The notes below the pieces were generated by a model. The model was not told the DNA's origin. It worked only from the letters and a program-made list of their open reading frames with translations, and ran no database searches. From Candidatus Omnitrophota bacterium (GTDB lineage Bacteria > Omnitrophota > Gorgyraeia > Velamenicoccales > Velamenicoccaceae): a DNA stretch of 7,562 nt. The stretch spans positions 1 to 7,562 of the forward strand of contig JAQUOM010000074.1 in NCBI GenBank assembly GCA_028717105.1. The letters are read 5' to 3'. Below are positions 6,278 to 7,562 of the stretch, piece by piece (the first letter of the stretch is position 1; each line of letters begins with the position of its first letter). The position numbers were made by a program, and so were the translations under genes.

Positions 6278-7562
6278 CTAGCTTTTCATGATGTTTTCTA
6301 CTCTTTTTCTCACGGCTTCGGCAATCGCCGAATAGTCTTCGTCTTGCCCTGAAACAACCAACCTGTTCCAGGGGGCAAATGCCCCCACCTTCACGGTCAC
6401 CGCAGCCGGTAAGGGAAAGGCACGGCCGCGCGGCCACGCCTTATAAGCCCCCTCAAGATAAAGAGGGACTACGCCGGCTCCGGACTCCTTAACCAGGATC
6501 CCCAGGCCCTTGCGGAACTCCTTTAATTGGCCGTCACCGGAACGCTGGCCTTCGGGAAAATACACAAGGATCTTGCCCTGATGAAGGACATAACGGCACG
6601 TTTTGAGCGCTTCCGCCAGATCGATGCTGGCATCAATGGGTATCATCCGGAAAAACCGGATCGCCCACGCGATCAAAGGATGGCGCAGGATCGCGCCGAA
6701 TCCCACGAAATAAGTATCCACGATCCTGTTGAACGGCAAAGCGCAAAGGACATAAAACGCATCCAGGTAGGAAACGTGGTTGGAAGCCATGATAAAAGAG
6801 CCTGCTGCGGGAATGTTTCTTTTGCCCCGCACCCGGAGCGCGAAGACGATCCTGACGAAAAACTGCAGGAAGAAAACAACGATCATCGTCACAGCCTTTT
6901 CAAAAACATCAAAATGCATCTTGAGATGCGCCCTGGTCTCCTCTGAAGGCTCCTGGACCAGAAGCTCGGACCACGAAACGGCGTCCTCCCTTTTTAACAA
7001 ACCGGAAAAGGCGTCCGGCGGCAATGCGCGCCTGGCCTTATCGATCAGTTCGCGCACCGTGCGCGCCTGAAAGAGTTCATAGGCAAGGGTGTCGTCAATC
7101 CCGACATTCACGACGTCCTGCAAAGACGACAATAACTCAATGCGGCCCAGGGAATCCAGGCCCAGGTCCAGCTCCAGGTGGTCGTCGATCCGGACGTCTT
7201 TCTTGAGGATACGCGATAAATACCCCAGGGCCGTGGCTTCAAACGTCCCGAGTTCTTCAGCCGCTGTCTTCGGCGGCTCCTTAATCTGGCCCGACGCATA
7301 AAGTGACGCGATCTTATAGCGCACCAGCTTCCCCAAACGCGTCCTGGGCAGTGCCTGGGCGGTCAGGACAAACCCCTTGATGCGCTGATACGGCGCGAGC
7401 CGGGAAGCGCAGGCGTCCAGTTCCCAGCGGATCTTGAAATGCATATCGACATGCTTCTCGCGAAGCAGGCGGTCTTCATCCGGCACGATCACAGCGGCCA
7501 GGTGCCCTTCCTGCGGCCCCTCGGTGTTATAAAAAACACAAATCTCCTTGATAAAAGCGCTG
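6278..7562 (-). CDS. Acyl-adenylate ligase / acyl carrier / PlsC acyltransferase fusion, C-terminal part (5' end outside window)
   Basis: The frame stays open past the right edge; the GTG at 7490-7492 is an internal Val, since the upstream codons continue the ligase fold (IKEICVFYNTEG, GHLAAVIVPDEDR). In all 427 residues are visible. Part 1 (first ~85): end of an AMP-binding acyl-ligase, with the A10 motif LPRTRLGKLVRYK holding the catalytic Lys. Part 2 (~95-180): acyl carrier domain with phosphopantetheine Ser in DLGLDSLGRIEL (Ser codon 7151-7153). Part 3: hydrophobic anchor (VTMIVVFFLQFFVRIVFAL) then a PlsC acyltransferase with NHVSYLD (HX4D; His codon 6776-6778), FPEGQRS and VVPLYLEGA. Inferred role: activate a free fatty acid, hold it on the internal carrier and pass it to a lysophospholipid or glycerol-phosphate acceptor at the membrane, an Aas-like salvage reaction. 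E. coli Aas has the acyltransferase first and no built-in carrier, so the order here is reversed. The acyl acceptor is not known. Ends with TAG at 6278-6280. Confidence 0.93.
   Translation of the reverse strand, partial: SAFIKEICVFYNTEGPQEGHLAAVIVPDEDRLLREKHVDMHFKIRWELDACASRLAPYQRIKGFVLTAQALPRTRLGKLVRYKIASLYASGQIKEPPKTAAEELGTFEATALGYLSRILKKDVRIDDHLELDLGLDSLGRIELLSSLQDVVNVGIDDTLAYELFQARTVRELIDKARRALPPDAFSGLLKREDAVSWSELLVQEPSEETRAHLKMHFDVFEKAVTMIVVFFLQFFVRIVFALRVRGKRNIPAAGSFIMASNHVSYLDAFYVLCALPFNRIVDTYFVGFGAILRHPLIAWAIRFFRMIPIDASIDLAEALKTCRYVLHQGKILVYFPEGQRSGDGQLKEFRKGLGILVKESGAGVVPLYLEGAYKAWPRGRAFPLPAAVTVKVGAFAPWNRLVVSGQDEDYSAIAEAVRKRVENIMKS

Overview
This window appears to be bacterial chromosome from a diderm (Gram-negative-type) organism with roughly balanced base composition. 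Evidence for a diderm is a lipoprotein-type signal peptide with a +2 residue that is not Asp, a PlsC-type phospholipid acyltransferase, and a complete sigma-54 regulatory set. The lineage cannot be fixed from sequence alone. The acyl-ligase/ACP/PlsC fusion and the PocR/GAF/NtrC signalling style would suit Omnitrophota-like or deltaproteobacterial-type genomes, but that is inference. I see no mobile element, CRISPR array, tRNA or rRNA.

Layout. (1) 2-469, plus strand: the C-terminal 155 codons of rpoN (sigma-54), entering from the left edge. (2) 569-4254, minus strand: a tight three-gene signalling operon read right to left. It holds a soluble GAF-histidine kinase (GTG start at 4254, very good Shine-Dalgarno), then an NtrC-class response regulator 3 bp later, then a PocR-GAF protein whose ATG overlaps the regulator's stop codon (ATGA). 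rpoN and this operon converge on a 99-bp gap. (3) 4255-4412: a 158-bp gap with an inverted repeat and one copy of a short AT-rich/CCGG repeat. (4) 4413-6117, minus strand: two genes overlapping by 11 bp, a six-helix inner-membrane protein of unrecognised family followed by a TPR-like lipoprotein. They are served by a near-consensus housekeeping promoter at 6152-6179. (5) 6118-6277: a 160-bp gap with that promoter, an AT-rich palindrome, the second copy of the short repeat and a candidate terminator. (6) 6278 to the right edge, minus strand: the C-terminal 427 residues of an acyl-adenylate-forming ligase / acyl carrier domain / PlsC acyltransferase fusion.

How the parts may work together. The kinase should phosphorylate the NtrC-type regulator at Asp56. 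The regulator has an intact GAFTGA loop and so should activate sigma-54 holoenzyme, whose sigma factor is encoded next door. The PocR-GAF protein has no output domain of its own and is translationally coupled to the regulator, so the simplest reading is an accessory ligand or redox sensor feeding this pathway: a three-component sigma-54 switch. No convincing -24/-12 promoter is visible in the window, so the targets are probably elsewhere. The right-hand genes look like envelope and lipid functions, with no visible regulatory link to the left half except the short repeat shared by the two intergenic gaps.
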